A stretch of 64,000 nucleotides of DNA from Enterococcus dispar ATCC 51266 (GCF_000406945.1 NZ_KE136354.1:1603707-1667706), one strand, 5' to 3'. Positions 25,965 to 35,323 are shown, counted from the first letter of the stretch. Translations and numbers: made by a program. The notes: generated by a model from the letters alone, not told the origin.

Positions 25965-26717
25965 ATGAAAAAAGTGATTTTAAGTGGTTGCCATGGTCGT
26001 ATGGGTCAAGTCTTGCAAAAGCTGATTGATCAACATTTGGACTTTGAAATTGTGGCCGGTATTGATCACACACCGCAAAAAAATGCTGCTTTCCCCGTTT
26101 ATGCCTCCTTAGAGGAAGTTGCGCAAACAGCAGACGTTGTAATTGATTTTTCTCATTATAGTGCAGTCTCCACTTTAATTAAAAATTGTGTGACCAAAGA
26201 ATTACCTTTAGTGGTGGCAACTACTGGTTTATCAGCTGATACAAAAGCCATGTTCCCAATAGCCAGTCAGGTCATTCCAATATTTTATTCTGCCAATATG
26301 TCTTTAGGCATTAATGTTTTAATAAAAGCATTACAAGCAGCTGCCCCAGCTTTAGAAAGTGATTTTAATATTGAAATTGTCGAAAAACATCATAACCAGA
26401 AAAAAGATGCACCTAGTGGAACGGCTTTATTATTGGCTGACAGTATTAACCAGTCACTTACTTCACCAAAAGAATATCTTTTTGGCAGAGCAGGTAACGA
26501 TTTGGAAAATGACTTCAATCAAATGGGGATTCATGCTGTTCGCGGGGGGACTATTCCTGGGGAGCATACGGTAATTTTTGCCGGGCCTGATGAAATTCTA
26601 GAATTTAAACATACCGCTTTATCCCGGGATATCTTTGCCAATGGCGCCATGAAGGCTGCTGAATTTTTAATCAACCAAAATGCCGGTTTATACAGTATGC
26701 AGGATTTATTAGCTTAA
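25965..26717 (+). CDS. dapB: 4-hydroxy-tetrahydrodipicolinate reductase
   Basis: DapB reduces the dihydrodipicolinate intermediate with NAD(P)H. The 250-residue protein has the dinucleotide motif SGCHGRMGQ (7-15), the central VATTGL segment, and the substrate motif EKHHNQKKDAPSGTA with catalytic His and Lys. The C-terminal block GEHTVIFAGPDE and LEFKHTALSRDIFANGAMKAA is typical. It is slightly shorter than the E. coli enzyme, as in other lactobacillales. GAGGAG precedes ATG; dapH follows 24 bases downstream. Confidence 0.96.
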   Translation: MKKVILSGCHGRMGQVLQKLIDQHLDFEIVAGIDHTPQKNAAFPVYASLEEVAQTADVVIDFSHYSAVSTLIKNCVTKELPLVVATTGLSADTKAMFPIASQVIPIFYSANMSLGINVLIKALQAAAPALESDFNIEIVEKHHNQKKDAPSGTALLLADSINQSLTSPKEYLFGRAGNDLENDFNQMGIHAVRGGTIPGEHTVIFAGPDEILEFKHTALSRDIFANGAMKAAEFLINQNAGLYSMQDLLA

Positions 26718-26741
26718 AATTATTTACCAGGAGGTTTTTTT

Positions 26742-27455
26742 ATGTCCGATTTACATTTTACTGACCCGTATGTTCTTGCAAAATATATTAAAGATGCAGA
26801 GAAAAAAACACCCGTCAAAGCTTATGTACGAGGTAATTTTGGCGGTTTAAGCCATGATAAAATAAAAATTTTCGGAGATTACAATTCATGGGTACTAATT
26901 GGTGACAACCAAGATATTCAAGAGTTTTTACAGAAATACTCAGAAAAAATTGAAGATCTTTATCTCGAAAATGATCGCCGCAATTCAGCCGTTCCCCTCC
27001 TAGATCTCACCAAAGTTGAGGCTCGAATTGAACCAGGTGCTTTCATTCGTGATGAAGCGGTGATTGAAAAAAATGCAGTTGTCATGATGGGAGCTGTCAT
27101 TAATATTGGTGCCGTAGTAGGTGAAGAAACCATGATTGATATGGGTGCGATTTTAGGTGCGCGGGCAACCGTAGGTAAACGGGCACACATTGGCGCAGGT
27201 GCTGTCTTAGCAGGGGTTTTAGAACCACCTTCTGCTGATCCAGTTGTCATAGAAGATGATGTTTTAATTGGCGCAAATGCTGTCGTTTTAGAAGGTGTAC
27301 GCGTGGGGCAAGGGGCTGTCGTTGCCGCCGGTTCTGTCGTAACGCAAAATGTTCCAAAAAGCGCTGTCGTCGCTGGTTCTCCGGCAAAAGTTATCAAAAT
27401 GAAAGATGAAAAGACGGCTGGCAAAACAGAATTTTTAGATGATTTACGGGGCTAA
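26742..27455 (+). CDS. dapH: tetrahydrodipicolinate N-acetyltransferase
   Basis: This 237-residue protein has a small N-terminal domain (residues 1-80) and a left-handed beta-helix of hexapeptide repeats (about 90-215; for example [36 protein letters not shown]). It matches the N-acetyl branch (DapH/YkuQ) and not the longer succinyl branch DapD. It acetylates tetrahydrodipicolinate using acetyl-CoA. The N-acetyl-DAP aminotransferase that should follow is not in the window; the deacetylase at 23429 is. AGGAGG precedes ATG and a strong terminator follows. Confidence 0.95.
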   Translation: MSDLHFTDPYVLAKYIKDAEKKTPVKAYVRGNFGGLSHDKIKIFGDYNSWVLIGDNQDIQEFLQKYSEKIEDLYLENDRRNSAVPLLDLTKVEARIEPGAFIRDEAVIEKNAVVMMGAVINIGAVVGEETMIDMGAILGARATVGKRAHIGAGAVLAGVLEPPSADPVVIEDDVLIGANAVVLEGVRVGQGAVVAAGSVVTQNVPKSAVVAGSPAKVIKMKDEKTAGKTEFLDDLRG

Positions 27456-27495
27456 TCTCACTATCATAAAAAGTTTGCTGGTAAAAATTTTCTTA

Positions 27496-27541
27496 AGTAC
27501 TTTATTAAAGGAGCGATTTCCTTTGATAAGGTGCTTTTTTA
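27496..27541 (+). terminator. terminator of the dapA-dapB-dapH operon
   Basis: AGTACTTTATTAAAGGA and TCCTTTGATAAGGTGCT form a 17-pair stem (three G-U pairs) around GCGATT, then six T residues. Confidence 0.85.
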
Positions 27542-27580
27542 TCGTCAAATTGGTGGCATTAGTTTCGATTCTCTATTTTA

Positions 27581-27597
27581 TGTAAAGTTTCCTAACA
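27581..27597. promoter_or_regulatory. GlnR/TnrA box 1 upstream of amt
   Basis: TGTAAAGTTTCCTAACA fits the GlnR consensus TGTNA-N7-TNACA exactly. Its centre is 85 bases from that of box 2, about eight helical turns, so DNA looping between dimers is plausible. Confidence 0.75.
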
Positions 27598-27609
27598 CGA
27601 ATAGTGATT

Positions 27610-27624
27610 AATTTTCAGAAAATT
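27610..27624. promoter_or_regulatory. perfect CodY box upstream of amt
   Basis: AATTTTCAGAAAATT matches all 15 positions of the CodY consensus. It lies between the two GlnR boxes, just before a possible -35 (TTGTGA), so GTP/branched-chain-amino-acid-bound CodY would compete with RNA polymerase. Confidence 0.75.
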
Positions 27625-27665
27625 TGTGAAATTGCCACGAAATACTGGTAATACCCGAAAAACCG

Positions 27666-27682
27666 TGTTACGATTTCTAACA
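27666..27682. promoter_or_regulatory. GlnR/TnrA box 2 upstream of amt
   Basis: TGTTACGATTTCTAACA fits TGTNA-N7-TNACA exactly and lies only 22 bases before the amt start codon. An extended -10-like TGGTAATAC lies just upstream, so this box would overlap the start of the transcript and repress. Confidence 0.75.
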
Positions 27683-27703
27683 TAAAGAAATGGAGGAATG
27701 CAT

Positions 27704-28915
27704 ATGAACACTGGGAATGTTGCTTTTATTGTCATTTGTACTGGTTTAGTTTTCATTATGACCCCTGCTTTAGCTTTTTTCTATGGTGGACTCTCTCGAC
27801 AAAAGAATATTTTAAACACTATGATGATGTCGATTTGTACCTTGGGACTTGCCTCTATCATCTGGGTTTTAGTTGGCTACAGCCTTTCTTTTAGTGGTGA
27901 TGGATTATTCATTGGTAATTTGGATAAATTATTTTTCCAAAATGTTTCTATGACAAAAGGAGATGGCATCCCCGAAGGACTTTTTGCTGCTTTTCAAATG
28001 ATGTTCGCTTTAATCACTTCTGCTATTTTAACTGGCTCGGTGGCAGGCAGAATGCGTTTTTCGGCGATTTTTCTTTTTTTAGCGGCTTGGTTAATCGTAG
28101 TTTATGCGCCTATGGCTCATATGGTTTGGGGCGGCGGTTTATTAGATAAACTTGGTTCAGTGGACTTTGCCGGTGGCAATGTCGTTCATATTAGTTCAGG
28201 AATTTCTGGTTTAGTGCTCGCAATTGTACTTGGTAAGCGTAAAGAAAGCGGCCATGTTCCTCACAATATACCTTTTGTTGTTTTAGGTACAGGTTTATTG
28301 TGGTTAGGCTGGTTCGGTTTTAATGCTGGTAGTGCATTAGCCGCAGATGGCCTGGCCATTCACGCTTTACTTACAACAAATACAGCAGCTGCTGCAGCGA
28401 TGCTTTCATGGATGGGCTTAGAAAAAATACGCCATGGTAAACCATCAATTGTGGGTTCTTGTACCGGCGCTGTTGTTGGTCTAGTCGCAATTACACCAGG
28501 GGCAGGTTTTGTCTCGATTCAATCAGCATTATTAATCGGCTTACTCGTTAGTCCAGTCTGTTACTACGGAATTAGCTTCGTGAAAGAAAAACTTGGCTTT
28601 GATGATGCATTGGATGCCTTTGGCTGTCATGGAATCGGTGGAATCTTCGGCGGCATTATGACAGGTATCCTTGCAGATCCTGCCATCGGCGGTCAGACGG
28701 GATTAATTTTTGGACAGTCTAATTTATTTATCGTTCAAATATTAAGTATCCTTATCACGATTGCCTTTGCGGGTACCATGAGTTATATCATTATTAGCAT
28801 TATAAAAAGATTCATGCCTTTACGTGTTTCCCAGACAGACGAATTACAAGGTATGGATCAATGTGAACATAATGAACAAGCCTATAATACTGCTTTAGGT
28901 TTAGATTTAGACTAG
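27704..28915 (+). CDS. amt: ammonium transporter
   Basis: This 403-residue membrane protein has 11 hydrophobic helices and the AmtB signatures: FFYGGLSRQKN, a MVWGGGLLDKLGSVDFAGGNVVHISSG block (read with the Asp and first conserved region), GWFGFNAGSA with pore residues, and the GCHGIGG motif with the second pore histidine. It conducts ammonium across the membrane under nitrogen limitation. No glnK PII gene follows, unlike the common amtB-glnK pair. The start at 27704 has GGAGG seven bases upstream; an ATG at 27698 is too close. Control by GlnR and CodY is indicated by three perfect upstream boxes. Confidence 0.96.
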   Translation: MNTGNVAFIVICTGLVFIMTPALAFFYGGLSRQKNILNTMMMSICTLGLASIIWVLVGYSLSFSGDGLFIGNLDKLFFQNVSMTKGDGIPEGLFAAFQMMFALITSAILTGSVAGRMRFSAIFLFLAAWLIVVYAPMAHMVWGGGLLDKLGSVDFAGGNVVHISSGISGLVLAIVLGKRKESGHVPHNIPFVVLGTGLLWLGWFGFNAGSALAADGLAIHALLTTNTAAAAAMLSWMGLEKIRHGKPSIVGSCTGAVVGLVAITPGAGFVSIQSALLIGLLVSPVCYYGISFVKEKLGFDDALDAFGCHGIGGIFGGIMTGILADPAIGGQTGLIFGQSNLFIVQILSILITIAFAGTMSYIIISIIKRFMPLRVSQTDELQGMDQCEHNEQAYNTALGLDLD

Positions 28916-28950
28916 TCTAAATACGGATATTTCCCCAAAATTTCAACAGG

Positions 28951-29029
28951 AAAAAATACACTTTCTAACATTGGCCCTCCTCCACAGCAAGTGTTGTGAT
29001 AACGGGTTAGTTTAGAAAGTGTATTTTTT
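28951..29029. terminator. bidirectional terminator between amt and nrnA
   Basis: AAAAAATACACTTTCTAA and TTAGAAAGTGTATTTTTT are exact complements around a loop of about 42 bases, serving both converging genes. Confidence 0.8.
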
Positions 29030-29046
29030 GATAGCACTCTATTTAT

Positions 29047-30000
29047 TTACTGCTGCCGATAATTGCGACAAGCTGCCTGAATTTCTTGATATATTTCAGC
29101 AACTTCAGCCAAGTCTTTGGCATTGGCCCCACTGGCTAACGGATGCCCACCACCATGATGACGTTTCGCAATTTCATTGATAACCGGTCCTTTTGAACGC
29201 AACCGTACCCGATAATAGCCTTCAGGTTGTTGCACAAAAATCCCCCATGCTAGCGTAACATCAATTGTGCCAGGTAAAGAGACGACATGCGACGTTTCTG
29301 AATCCACCACTTGAAATTCATCCAATAACGTTTGCGGTAAAATAACGCGTCCTGCACCATTGTCGTCAATTTCAATATTTTCGTAAACATAACCAGAAAG
29401 TTTCGCCACTTTTAACGAAATTTGTTGCAACTCGCGATTTAATTTCGCTGCATCAAAGCCAAAATCTAATAATTTACCGGCAATTTCCAGCGTATAAGAA
29501 GTCGTTGCCGGGTACAAAAAGCGTCCCGTATCGCCAACAATCCCCGCATATAAAAGACGTGCAGCTTCTACACTAATTTTTAAAATATCGGGAAATGAAA
29601 AAGCAAAGTCGGCAATCATCTCACTACAGCTGCTGGCTTTTGTGTTGACCCACACTAAGTCACCATAAGGCTCATCATTAGGATGATGATCAATTTTGAT
29701 TAACTTTGCCCCCTTAGCATATCGTTGATCACTCACTCGCGGCGAATTTGCTGTGTCGGTAACAATTACTAGTGCCCCTTTATAAAGTTCATCTGGCACT
29801 TCATCCATTTCTGCCAAATAATTTAATCCTTCAACAGGGCCACCAGCTTGATAAATTTCTTTTGCGGGAAAACTGGCCCGTAACACTTCAGCTAGTCCTA
29901 CTTGTGATCCTAATGCGTCAGGATCTGGGCGCATATGGCGATGGATAATAATTCGATCATATTCTTCGATTGCTTTTAAAATTTCGTGTCTAATATTCAT
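29047..30000 (-). CDS. nrnA: DHH-family oligoribonuclease/pAp phosphatase NrnA
   Basis: This 317-residue DHH-DHHA1 phosphoesterase has DPDALGSQ (residues 26-33), the DTAN motif, the IDHHPND signature and the C-terminal substrate motif HHGGGHPLASGA. NrnA (YtqI) degrades nanoRNAs two to five bases long and dephosphorylates 3'-phosphoadenosine 5'-phosphate. It lies 14 bases after the YtoI-like gene, in the conserved ytkL-ytoI-nrnA order of Firmicutes. Confidence 0.92.
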   Translation of the reverse strand: MNIRHEILKAIEEYDRIIIHRHMRPDPDALGSQVGLAEVLRASFPAKEIYQAGGPVEGLNYLAEMDEVPDELYKGALVIVTDTANSPRVSDQRYAKGAKLIKIDHHPNDEPYGDLVWVNTKASSCSEMIADFAFSFPDILKISVEAARLLYAGIVGDTGRFLYPATTSYTLEIAGKLLDFGFDAAKLNRELQQISLKVAKLSGYVYENIEIDDNGAGRVILPQTLLDEFQVVDSETSHVVSLPGTIDVTLAWGIFVQQPEGYYRVRLRSKGPVINEIAKRHHGGGHPLASGANAKDLAEVAEIYQEIQAACRNYRQQ

Positions 30001-30014
30001 TTTCTCACCTTAAC

Positions 30015-31346
30015 TTATGGACGTTCCAATACTTGGCAAGTAACAATTGCCAACGCCGCTAATGTATTTTCTAAATAAACTTCAATTTCCAACTTGGCAC
30101 TGCGCCGTCCTAATTCCAACATGCGCGTGTGAATCGCGATTTTACTTTCTAATTGAATGAGTCGCAAATAATGTAAATTCACTTGTTCAATCCACGTATT
30201 ACGCCGTTGTTGTTGTAACAAAGCGCGCTTAGCGGCATTGGCAACAATTTCATTTAACACGCCAAAAGAAATCGTCCCCACCTCATTGACCATTTGCGGT
30301 GTAACTGTAAAAGTATAATAAGGTTTTTCAAGCTTATTACCCTCATTATCTTGATCCACAAGTTGGATATCACCGGTAATCTGATCGGAAATAGTGTCGG
30401 CAATCTGTGGTTGCCGTTGCACCAATTGCATGGCTTTCATCACATCTTGTCGGGAAACTAATCCGACTAAACCTAAATCATCTGATACCACCGGCATTAC
30501 TTCTAAGCCATCCCAAATCATTTGATGGCTAACCGAAGCCACACTCATTTCGCGTTTTACATAGCTGATTTCTTTGGTCATTACGCGCTCAATCGCTTGA
30601 TTATCTTGTCTTTCCAAAATATCTTTGGGCGTCACAATACCTACCAGACGCATATTTTTGTTCACTACAGGAAAACGTGAATGAGTTGTGCTTTCTGCTA
30701 AGCGCTTATAATCTTTCACTGTGGCTGAAATATCCAAATAAGATGTTTTCTCTAAAGGCGTGAAAATATCACTTACGAGCATAATATCTTTTTTGATCAA
30801 TTGATCACTTAGGGCACGGTTAATCATTGCCGCAACGGTAAAAGTGTCATAGGTGGTGCGCAGAATCGGCATTTCAACTTCATCGGCCAACCGACAAATT
30901 TCATTGGTGGTATCAAAACCACCAGTAATTAAAACTGCAGCGCCTTCTTTTAAGGCTAAACGGTGCACGCCCTCGCGGTTCCCTACAATCATTAAAGAAC
31001 CCGGTGTGATATAACGCGCCATTGCGTCTTCTTTCATAGCACCAATTACGAATTTGTGCAAAACCTTATCTAATCCGGCTTTGCCCCCTAAAACGTCGCC
31101 TTCAATAATTTGGACAACTTCGCCAAAGGTTAATCGTTCAATATTTTTCTTTAATTTCCGTTCAATTCTAATGGTGCCGACGCGTTGAATTGTGGAAACT
31201 AACCCGATATTTTCTGCATCTTTAATTGCGCGGTAAGCCGTGCCCTCACTAACATTCAGCGCTTTAGCAATGCCCCGCACCGAAATTCTATCCCCCACGG
31301 GCAAGCTTTCGATGTGAGCCAAAATCAAATCATGTTTTGTTGCCAT
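30015..31346 (-). CDS. HTH-DRTGG-CBS-HotDog regulator (YtoI-like)
   Basis: The 443-residue protein has an N-terminal winged helix (SVRGIAKALNVSEGTAYRAIKDAE, residues 21-45), a DRTGG domain (about 75-180), two CBS motifs (about 190-310, SRFPVVNKNMRLVGIVTPKDIL and VMPVVSDDLGLVGLVSRQDVM) and a C-terminal HotDog domain (about 325-443). CBS pairs usually bind adenosine nucleotides, and the HotDog part may bind an acyl thioester; the regulated genes are unknown. AGGAG precedes the ATG. It sits between ytkL and nrnA as in Bacillus. Confidence 0.9.
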   Translation of the reverse strand: MATKHDLILAHIESLPVGDRISVRGIAKALNVSEGTAYRAIKDAENIGLVSTIQRVGTIRIERKLKKNIERLTFGEVVQIIEGDVLGGKAGLDKVLHKFVIGAMKEDAMARYITPGSLMIVGNREGVHRLALKEGAAVLITGGFDTTNEICRLADEVEMPILRTTYDTFTVAAMINRALSDQLIKKDIMLVSDIFTPLEKTSYLDISATVKDYKRLAESTTHSRFPVVNKNMRLVGIVTPKDILERQDNQAIERVMTKEISYVKREMSVASVSHQMIWDGLEVMPVVSDDLGLVGLVSRQDVMKAMQLVQRQPQIADTISDQITGDIQLVDQDNEGNKLEKPYYTFTVTPQMVNEVGTISFGVLNEIVANAAKRALLQQQRRNTWIEQVNLHYLRLIQLESKIAIHTRMLELGRRSAKLEIEVYLENTLAALAIVTCQVLERP

Positions 31347-31409
31347 TTTCCCACTCCTAGTTATGGTGTAAAATTTTCTATCCAGCGCTTATTAATTGCG
31401 TGGTTTCTT

Positions 31410-32093
31410 TTATAAAGTAAAGCTATCCCCCACTGTCATCACTTTGCCCACACCAGCTGGTAAAAGAGCAACAAAAGCTTGCGGGTCTTGTTCAATTAAT
31501 GGAAATGTATTGTAGTGAATAGGGACTACTTGTTTGGCTTTTAATCGTTTAGCCGCTGAAGCTGCTTCTTTTGGCCCCATAGTGAAATTATCTCCGATTG
31601 GTAAAAAAGCCACATCGATGTTAAAAGCTTCACCAAAGAGCGCCATATCACCAAAATTTGAAGTATCACCGGCATGGTAAATTGTCTTGCCTTCCGCTTG
31701 AATAATAAAGCCAGCAGGTTCGCCTAAATACAGCATTTGACCATCTACTTCATAACCTGCACTATGCTGAGCATGGACCATTTTCACCTGTCCAAAAGGA
31801 AAATCAAACTTCCCACCAATGTTCATTCCATGTGTCTTTTTCACACCATTTTTTTCTGCAAAAGTACACAATTCCACCATTCCAATAATCGTGGCATCAC
31901 AATTTTTGGCAATGGGAACCATATCGCCAACATGATCGCTATGTCCATGTGTCACTAAAATATAATCTGCTTTTACTTTCTCTGCGACTAAATCTGTTTT
32001 AGGGTTATCCGTGATAAACGGATCAAATAATAAATCAGTACCATCATCCAGTTTGATAGCGATTACAGAGTGACTGTGATAAGTGATTTTCAT
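31410..32093 (-). CDS. metallo-beta-lactamase fold hydrolase, UPF0173 (YtkL-like)
   Basis: This 227-residue protein has the metal motif [10 protein letters not shown] (residues 49-58), the second HAQHSAG-type region, [11 protein letters not shown] and the C-terminal PIHYNTFP. These fit the UPF0173 family of metal-dependent hydrolases; no substrate is known. GGAGGAGCATCA provides the Shine-Dalgarno before ATG. It is first in the ytkL-ytoI-nrnA unit. The 266 bases upstream to the lacD terminator show no further gene. Confidence 0.9.
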   Translation of the reverse strand: MKITYHSHSVIAIKLDDGTDLLFDPFITDNPKTDLVAEKVKADYILVTHGHSDHVGDMVPIAKNCDATIIGMVELCTFAEKNGVKKTHGMNIGGKFDFPFGQVKMVHAQHSAGYEVDGQMLYLGEPAGFIIQAEGKTIYHAGDTSNFGDMALFGEAFNIDVAFLPIGDNFTMGPKEAASAAKRLKAKQVVPIHYNTFPLIEQDPQAFVALLPAGVGKVMTVGDSFTL

Positions 32094-32316
32094 TGATGCT
32101 CCTCCTTAATAGACAAAATAAAACTAATACAGTTTTCACTTTTCTATTGTAACAGACTTAAACAGAAAAAAGCACGAAAAAAAACATAGTGAACAGAAAT
32201 TTTTCTATACCTCTCTCAGTTTATAATTGCTGTAACAGAAATACACGGGCTACAATAATTTTATACGGATACATTTTTTGAAATTCTCTCAAAATGTTAT
32301 CCATTTGTGGCAATAA

Positions 32317-32347
32317 TAAAAAAGAACCGTCAAATATTGACGGTTCC
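32317..32347 (-). terminator. terminator of the fructose/tagatose operon
   Basis: GAACCGTCAA and TTGACGGTTC pair around a short AT loop; the plus-strand A tract before it is the T tract of the minus transcript. Confidence 0.8.
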
Positions 32348-32359
32348 CCAATTTTTTTC

Positions 32360-33331
32360 TTAGAATTTAACGGGTGTAGCTGTAGCTTGTAGTACTTCGT
32401 TTAGTTCTTCGATATTTTTGCGTCCTTGTGTACGCATCCATTCTTTAGCAGCTTCTTCTCCTCCTGTAATGAACGATTCCACCCCATTGGCCCAAGTTGC
32501 CCGACCACATAAGACACCATTGAAAGTTGAACCTGCCTCTTTGGCAAATTTCAATGTTTCTTGGAATAATTCTGCCGAAACACCGGCTGATAAGAAGATA
32601 AATGGTAGATTCGTTGCTTCTGATTGTTCTTTGAAGTAAGCCATTGCTTCTTCTTTGGTATACGCCACTTCGCCTTTAGCGTAACCTTCCACATAGTTCA
32701 TATTAACTGGTACTTCCATTTTCAATACATCGACGCCATAACGTGGTTTAGAAAATTCTTTCATCATTTCAATAACTTTGTGCGGTTTTTTCACAGCATA
32801 TTCTTTAGTGCTGGCGTCAGAATCATTGGCATCATAAGAAACGAGCTCTAAAAAGAATGGTAAATCTTCCGCCGCACATTCTGAACCGATCCGTTCCATG
32901 AAAGCTTTCTTTTGGTCGTTAATTTCATCACATTCATCCACATCGTAGTAAAGCAAGAATTTACAAGCGTCAGCCCCTGCTTCTTTAAGACGTTTAACCG
33001 ACCAGATAGACAAGATGTCAGGTAAGCGACCAGGTGTTGAAGCGTCATATCCTGTTTTTTCATAAGCTAATAATAACCCAGCATTTTCAGCTCTTACTTT
33101 AGCTGCTGGTAAACCATATTCTGGGTCAAGTAAGATAGAAGAAGCATATTGGGTTAATTCAGAGGAGACAATTTTTTTGAAATCTTCAATTTGAACACCT
33201 TGCGCTTCTGTATCTTGGTACTTATTAATCATTTTCTTTAAAGCGCCCCGTTGATCGATGGCGAGTGCGGAAATCACGCCATTTTTGTCACTTAATTGTT
33301 TGATAAAGGCTTTTTTTGCTTCTGTTGTCAT
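32360..33331 (-). CDS. lacD: tagatose 1,6-bisphosphate aldolase
   Basis: LacD cleaves tagatose 1,6-bisphosphate (and, less specifically, fructose 1,6-bisphosphate) into dihydroxyacetone phosphate and glyceraldehyde 3-phosphate. The 323-residue class I aldolase shows [14 protein letters not shown] (17-30), [13 protein letters not shown] with the Schiff-base region, and [13 protein letters not shown]. Length is normal. It is the last gene of the PTS operon, 11 bases after the IIA gene. AAGGAGA precedes ATG. Its presence beside a 1-phosphofructokinase-type kinase points to tagatose or mixed ketohexose use. Confidence 0.94.
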   Translation of the reverse strand: MTTEAKKAFIKQLSDKNGVISALAIDQRGALKKMINKYQDTEAQGVQIEDFKKIVSSELTQYASSILLDPEYGLPAAKVRAENAGLLLAYEKTGYDASTPGRLPDILSIWSVKRLKEAGADACKFLLYYDVDECDEINDQKKAFMERIGSECAAEDLPFFLELVSYDANDSDASTKEYAVKKPHKVIEMMKEFSKPRYGVDVLKMEVPVNMNYVEGYAKGEVAYTKEEAMAYFKEQSEATNLPFIFLSAGVSAELFQETLKFAKEAGSTFNGVLCGRATWANGVESFITGGEEAAKEWMRTQGRKNIEELNEVLQATATPVKF

Positions 33332-33342
33332 AAAAAATCTCC

Positions 33343-33798
33343 TTAAATTTCTGCTAATTTACTGTTTAATAATGCTGCGATTTCTTCTGGGTTCGTAGCA
33401 GCTTTTAATCCTTTGGTTACATCTTGATGCATTAAAAGACGGGCCACACTGGATAAAAGTTTTAAATGCGTAGTTCCAGCTTCAGAGTCGGGAATAAATA
33501 GTGCAATAATAAAGTCTGTTGGGCTCCCATCTAAACTCTGCCAATCAATTGCCTTATTCAAACTCACAATGAGAATATCAGCATCTTTAATACTGGCATC
33601 TTTAGCATGGGGAATAGCAAAACCATCCATCATACCAGTAGTCCCTTCTGCTTCGCGTTCTAATAATTTTTCATATACTTTATTTTCGTCATTTGAAAGT
33701 CCTAATGCAGTAGCTTTTGCAGCTAAGAAGTGCATAACTTCATCTTGGGTAGTCAAATTTTCTTTTAAAAAAATATGGTCTGTTTTGATTAAACTCAT
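33343..33798 (-). CDS. PTS fructose-type IIA component
   Basis: This 151-residue IIA domain accepts phosphate from HPr at H64 in [12 protein letters not shown], the standard IIA-Fru signature. The start at 33798 has AAAGG eight bases before ATG; a GTG at 33807 opens the same frame inside that site. It is a separate polypeptide from the IIBC gene upstream. A terminator-like hairpin lies directly before its Shine-Dalgarno, so its expression may be tuned apart from IIBC. Confidence 0.93.
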   Translation of the reverse strand: MSLIKTDHIFLKENLTTQDEVMHFLAAKATALGLSNDENKVYEKLLEREAEGTTGMMDGFAIPHAKDASIKDADILIVSLNKAIDWQSLDGSPTDFIIALFIPDSEAGTTHLKLLSSVARLLMHQDVTKGLKAATNPEEIAALLNSKLAEI

Positions 33799-33816
33799 GG
33801 TTTTCACCTTTCTTAA

Positions 33817-33845
33817 AAAAGCTGCAGCAGTTTCCTGCAGCTTTT
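33817..33845 (-). terminator. terminator-like hairpin inside the PTS operon
   Basis: AAAAGCTGCAG and CTGCAGCTTTT form an 11-pair stem with a seven-base loop. On the minus strand it is followed by TTTTTT and then at once by the AAAGG Shine-Dalgarno of the IIA gene. It may be a leaky terminator or a 3' stabiliser of the IIBC mRNA. Confidence 0.7.
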
Positions 33846-33851
33846 ATTTCA

Positions 33852-35282
33852 TTACGCTTGTACTTCGATTTTGGCTTCTGCTTTTTTGGTTGCTTCTTTT
33901 GTTACGCGGCTTTTTTGAATTAGTCCGAGAATGACGCCCCCAACAACAGAACCAACTAAGATGGCAAATACCCATTGTAATTTTCCATCAACTACTGGTA
34001 ATACGAGAAAACCGCCATGGGGTGCAGGGACTTGGACACCAAACATATACGTTAAAACAGCCGCAATAGAAGAACCTAACATCATCGTTGGTAACACACG
34101 CAACGGGTCTTTAGCAGCAAAAGGAATGGCACCTTCTGTAATATGTGTAGAACCTAAGATAAAGTTAACCAAGCCGGCATTACGATCATTAGTTTCAAAA
34201 TATTTGCCAAAGAACAATGTTGCAAAACCTGTAATAAGAGGCGGTGCGATACAAGCTGCTGAAACACCTGCCATAAAACTACTGTTTCCTTGTGCTAACA
34301 ACGCTGTACCTGTAACATAAGCAGCTTTATTGACGGGACCTCCCATATCAAAAGCACACATACACCCGACAATAATTCCTAACACTAATGGTGAAGAATT
34401 TTCAAAGCCTGATAAAAAGCTCATCATTCCTTCATTAACAGTTTTCATCGGACCAGCAATTAATGACATGATTGTACCAACGACAGCAACACCAATCACC
34501 GGATATAAGAAAATTGCTTTTAAACCATCTAATTGCTTTGGTAAAACTTTTAACAAACGTTGCAATAATAAAACAAAGTATCCAGCTAAGAAACCGGCAA
34601 AAATCCCACCTAGAAAACCAGCTCCACCAGAATTAGCTAATAGACCGCCGACAAAACCGACAACTAAACCCGGACGTTTGGCAATTCCTTCTGCGATATA
34701 AGCTGCCATAATGGGCACCATCATCCCCATCGCCGCATCGCCAATTGATTTGAACATAGCAGACGTTGCATTGTAGGTTGGATCGTTGGGATCAAAAGAG
34801 TAAACACCCCAAATGGCAAAAGAAACGGCAATGATTACCCCACCAGCCACAACAAAAGGCAACATATGGGAAACACCATTCATCAAGTTTTTATAAATGC
34901 TACGACCCAAATTCATTTGACCAGACTCTGTAGGCGTTTCTTCGATAGTATTGGCAAGTGCAGAAATTTTTCCTTTTCCAGCAAGAGCATCATCAATTAA
35001 TTGATCGGCTTCTTTAATGCCTTTACTAACAGAGACATCAATAATTCGTTTACCGGCGAAACGTTCGGCATGAACATCTTTGTCCGCTGCAATAATAACG
35101 GCATCGGCATTTTTGATTTCTTCAGGAGACAGCTCGTTTTCGACCCCTACTTGTCCATGTGTTTCCACTTTAATTGTAATTCCTTTGCGTTTTGCGGCTT
35201 GCTCTAAGGCTTCTTGAGCCATATAGGTGTGGGCAATACCTGTCGGACAACCTGTTGCTGCAATAATTTGATATTTCGCCAT
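33852..35282 (-). CDS. PTS fructose-type IIBC component
   Basis: This 476-residue permease has an N-terminal IIB domain (residues 1-100) with the phosphocysteine C12 in AATGCPTGIAHTYMA and a C-terminal IIC domain (about 130-465) with eight or more membrane helices (SHMLPFVVAGGVIIAVSFAIWG and others) and the FDMGGPVNKAAY motif. It imports and phosphorylates fructose or a related ketohexose. It follows the kinase gene by 41 bases and uses GGAGAG before ATG. The separate IIA gene lies downstream. Confidence 0.93.
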   Translation of the reverse strand: MAKYQIIAATGCPTGIAHTYMAQEALEQAAKRKGITIKVETHGQVGVENELSPEEIKNADAVIIAADKDVHAERFAGKRIIDVSVSKGIKEADQLIDDALAGKGKISALANTIEETPTESGQMNLGRSIYKNLMNGVSHMLPFVVAGGVIIAVSFAIWGVYSFDPNDPTYNATSAMFKSIGDAAMGMMVPIMAAYIAEGIAKRPGLVVGFVGGLLANSGGAGFLGGIFAGFLAGYFVLLLQRLLKVLPKQLDGLKAIFLYPVIGVAVVGTIMSLIAGPMKTVNEGMMSFLSGFENSSPLVLGIIVGCMCAFDMGGPVNKAAYVTGTALLAQGNSSFMAGVSAACIAPPLITGFATLFFGKYFETNDRNAGLVNFILGSTHITEGAIPFAAKDPLRVLPTMMLGSSIAAVLTYMFGVQVPAPHGGFLVLPVVDGKLQWVFAILVGSVVGGVILGLIQKSRVTKEATKKAEAKIEVQA

Positions 35283-35323
35283 TTTATACTCTCCTCATTT
35301 CTTTTTATCTTTTTTAATTGCTT

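Noticed and set aside
26960-27424. 154-aa minus-strand frame opposite dapH
   Set aside because: Composition is dominated by Ala, Thr, Pro and Ser, a shadow of the Gly/Val-rich hexapeptide repeats; no Shine-Dalgarno and dapH is certain.
33931-34701. Two plus-strand frames of 123-129 aa opposite the PTS IIBC gene
   Set aside because: Proline/threonine/lysine-rich shadows of membrane helices on the real strand.
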